Made by a program: the position numbers and the translations under genes. The notes under the pieces are model-generated. The model did not search any database, was not told the origin of the DNA, and saw only the letters and a list, made by a program, of their open reading frames with translations. Shown here in pieces: positions 5,859 to 5,945 of a DNA stretch of 5,945 nucleotides. The first letter of the stretch is position 1. Each line of letters begins with the position of its first letter. Source of the DNA: Clostridia bacterium (GTDB lineage: Bacteria > Bacillota > Clostridia > Oscillospirales > Acutalibacteraceae); the NCBI GenBank assembly GCA_900759575.1, contig CAAEVU010000066.1, positions 1-5,945 on the forward strand, in the 5' to 3' direction.

Positions 5859-5945
5859 TTAGGCCCAGTGGTCAATGGTGAAGGACTCACCCACGGCCCA
5901 CTTGCTGATCAGCTTGCACTTGGGTTCGTTCATGATCCAGGCCAG
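5859..5945 (-). CDS. C-terminal 28 residues of an unidentified protein
   Basis: A minus-strand frame enters from the right edge and ends with TAA at 5861-5859. It encodes LAWIMNEPKCKLISKWAVGE followed by SFTIDHWA. Codons are strongly G/C-ending (CTG, GCC, ATC, AAG, TTC, ACC), more so than in the recombinase genes, as expected of a native chromosomal gene. The hairpin 31 bases downstream supports a real 3' end. I do not recognise the family from this tail. It probably belongs to a separate transcription unit from the helicase, given the hairpin and the 550-bp gap. Confidence 0.7.
   Translation of the reverse strand: MAWIMNEPKCKLISKWAVGESFTIDHWA

Noticed and set aside
1..5945. CRISPR array, tRNA, rRNA or complete insertion sequence
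   Set aside because: No regularly spaced repeats, no cloverleaf, no rRNA-like segment and no transposase with terminal repeats were seen.

Overview
The window reads almost entirely on the minus strand, so transcription runs right to left. It looks like an accessory, probably mobile, segment from a Gram-positive Clostridia-type bacterium, plausibly a gut Oscillospiraceae or Lachnospiraceae relative. That is an inference from a large serine recombinase paired with a short recombinase-domain partner, a DinG/XPD-type helicase coupled to a SHOCT-like mini-protein, and purine-rich Shine-Dalgarno sites. No rRNA, tRNA or housekeeping gene fixes the genus.

Layout in transcription order: (1) 5945-5859, the last 28 residues of an unidentified gene entering from the right; (2) 5827-5796, a 15-bp perfect hairpin just after its stop, probably its terminator; (3) 5795-5309, a non-coding or undetermined stretch with several inverted repeats, one of which pairs better as minus-strand RNA and so suggests a structured leader before the helicase; (4) 5308-3377, an intact DinG/XPD-family superfamily 2 helicase; (5) 3380-3246, a 44-residue SHOCT-like ORF whose GTG start overlaps the helicase stop and which appears cut short; (6) 3259-2380, a broken DUF1016/YhcG-type PD-(D/E)XK nuclease gene, missing its N-terminal part and carrying a one-base frameshift near its C-terminus; (7) 2204-651, an intact 517-residue large serine recombinase; (8) 654-124, a 176-residue recombinase-domain protein without a catalytic resolvase domain, overlapping the previous gene by ATGA; (9) 149-1, an edge region open in two antisense frames whose coding status is unresolved.

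How it fits together: the two recombinase genes form a coupled pair that probably moves or once moved a DNA element. The helicase plus SHOCT-like ORF form a second coupled pair. The decayed nuclease lies exactly between the two pairs, and the SHOCT-like ORF ends within a few bases of where nuclease homology begins. The simplest reading is that a nuclease-gene fragment was joined into a helicase/SHOCT/recombinase/recombinase cluster and then decayed. I see no CRISPR array, no complete insertion sequence and no clear attachment site. I found no demonstrable new defence or signalling system; the most unusual items are the nuclease junction and the structured region upstream of the helicase.
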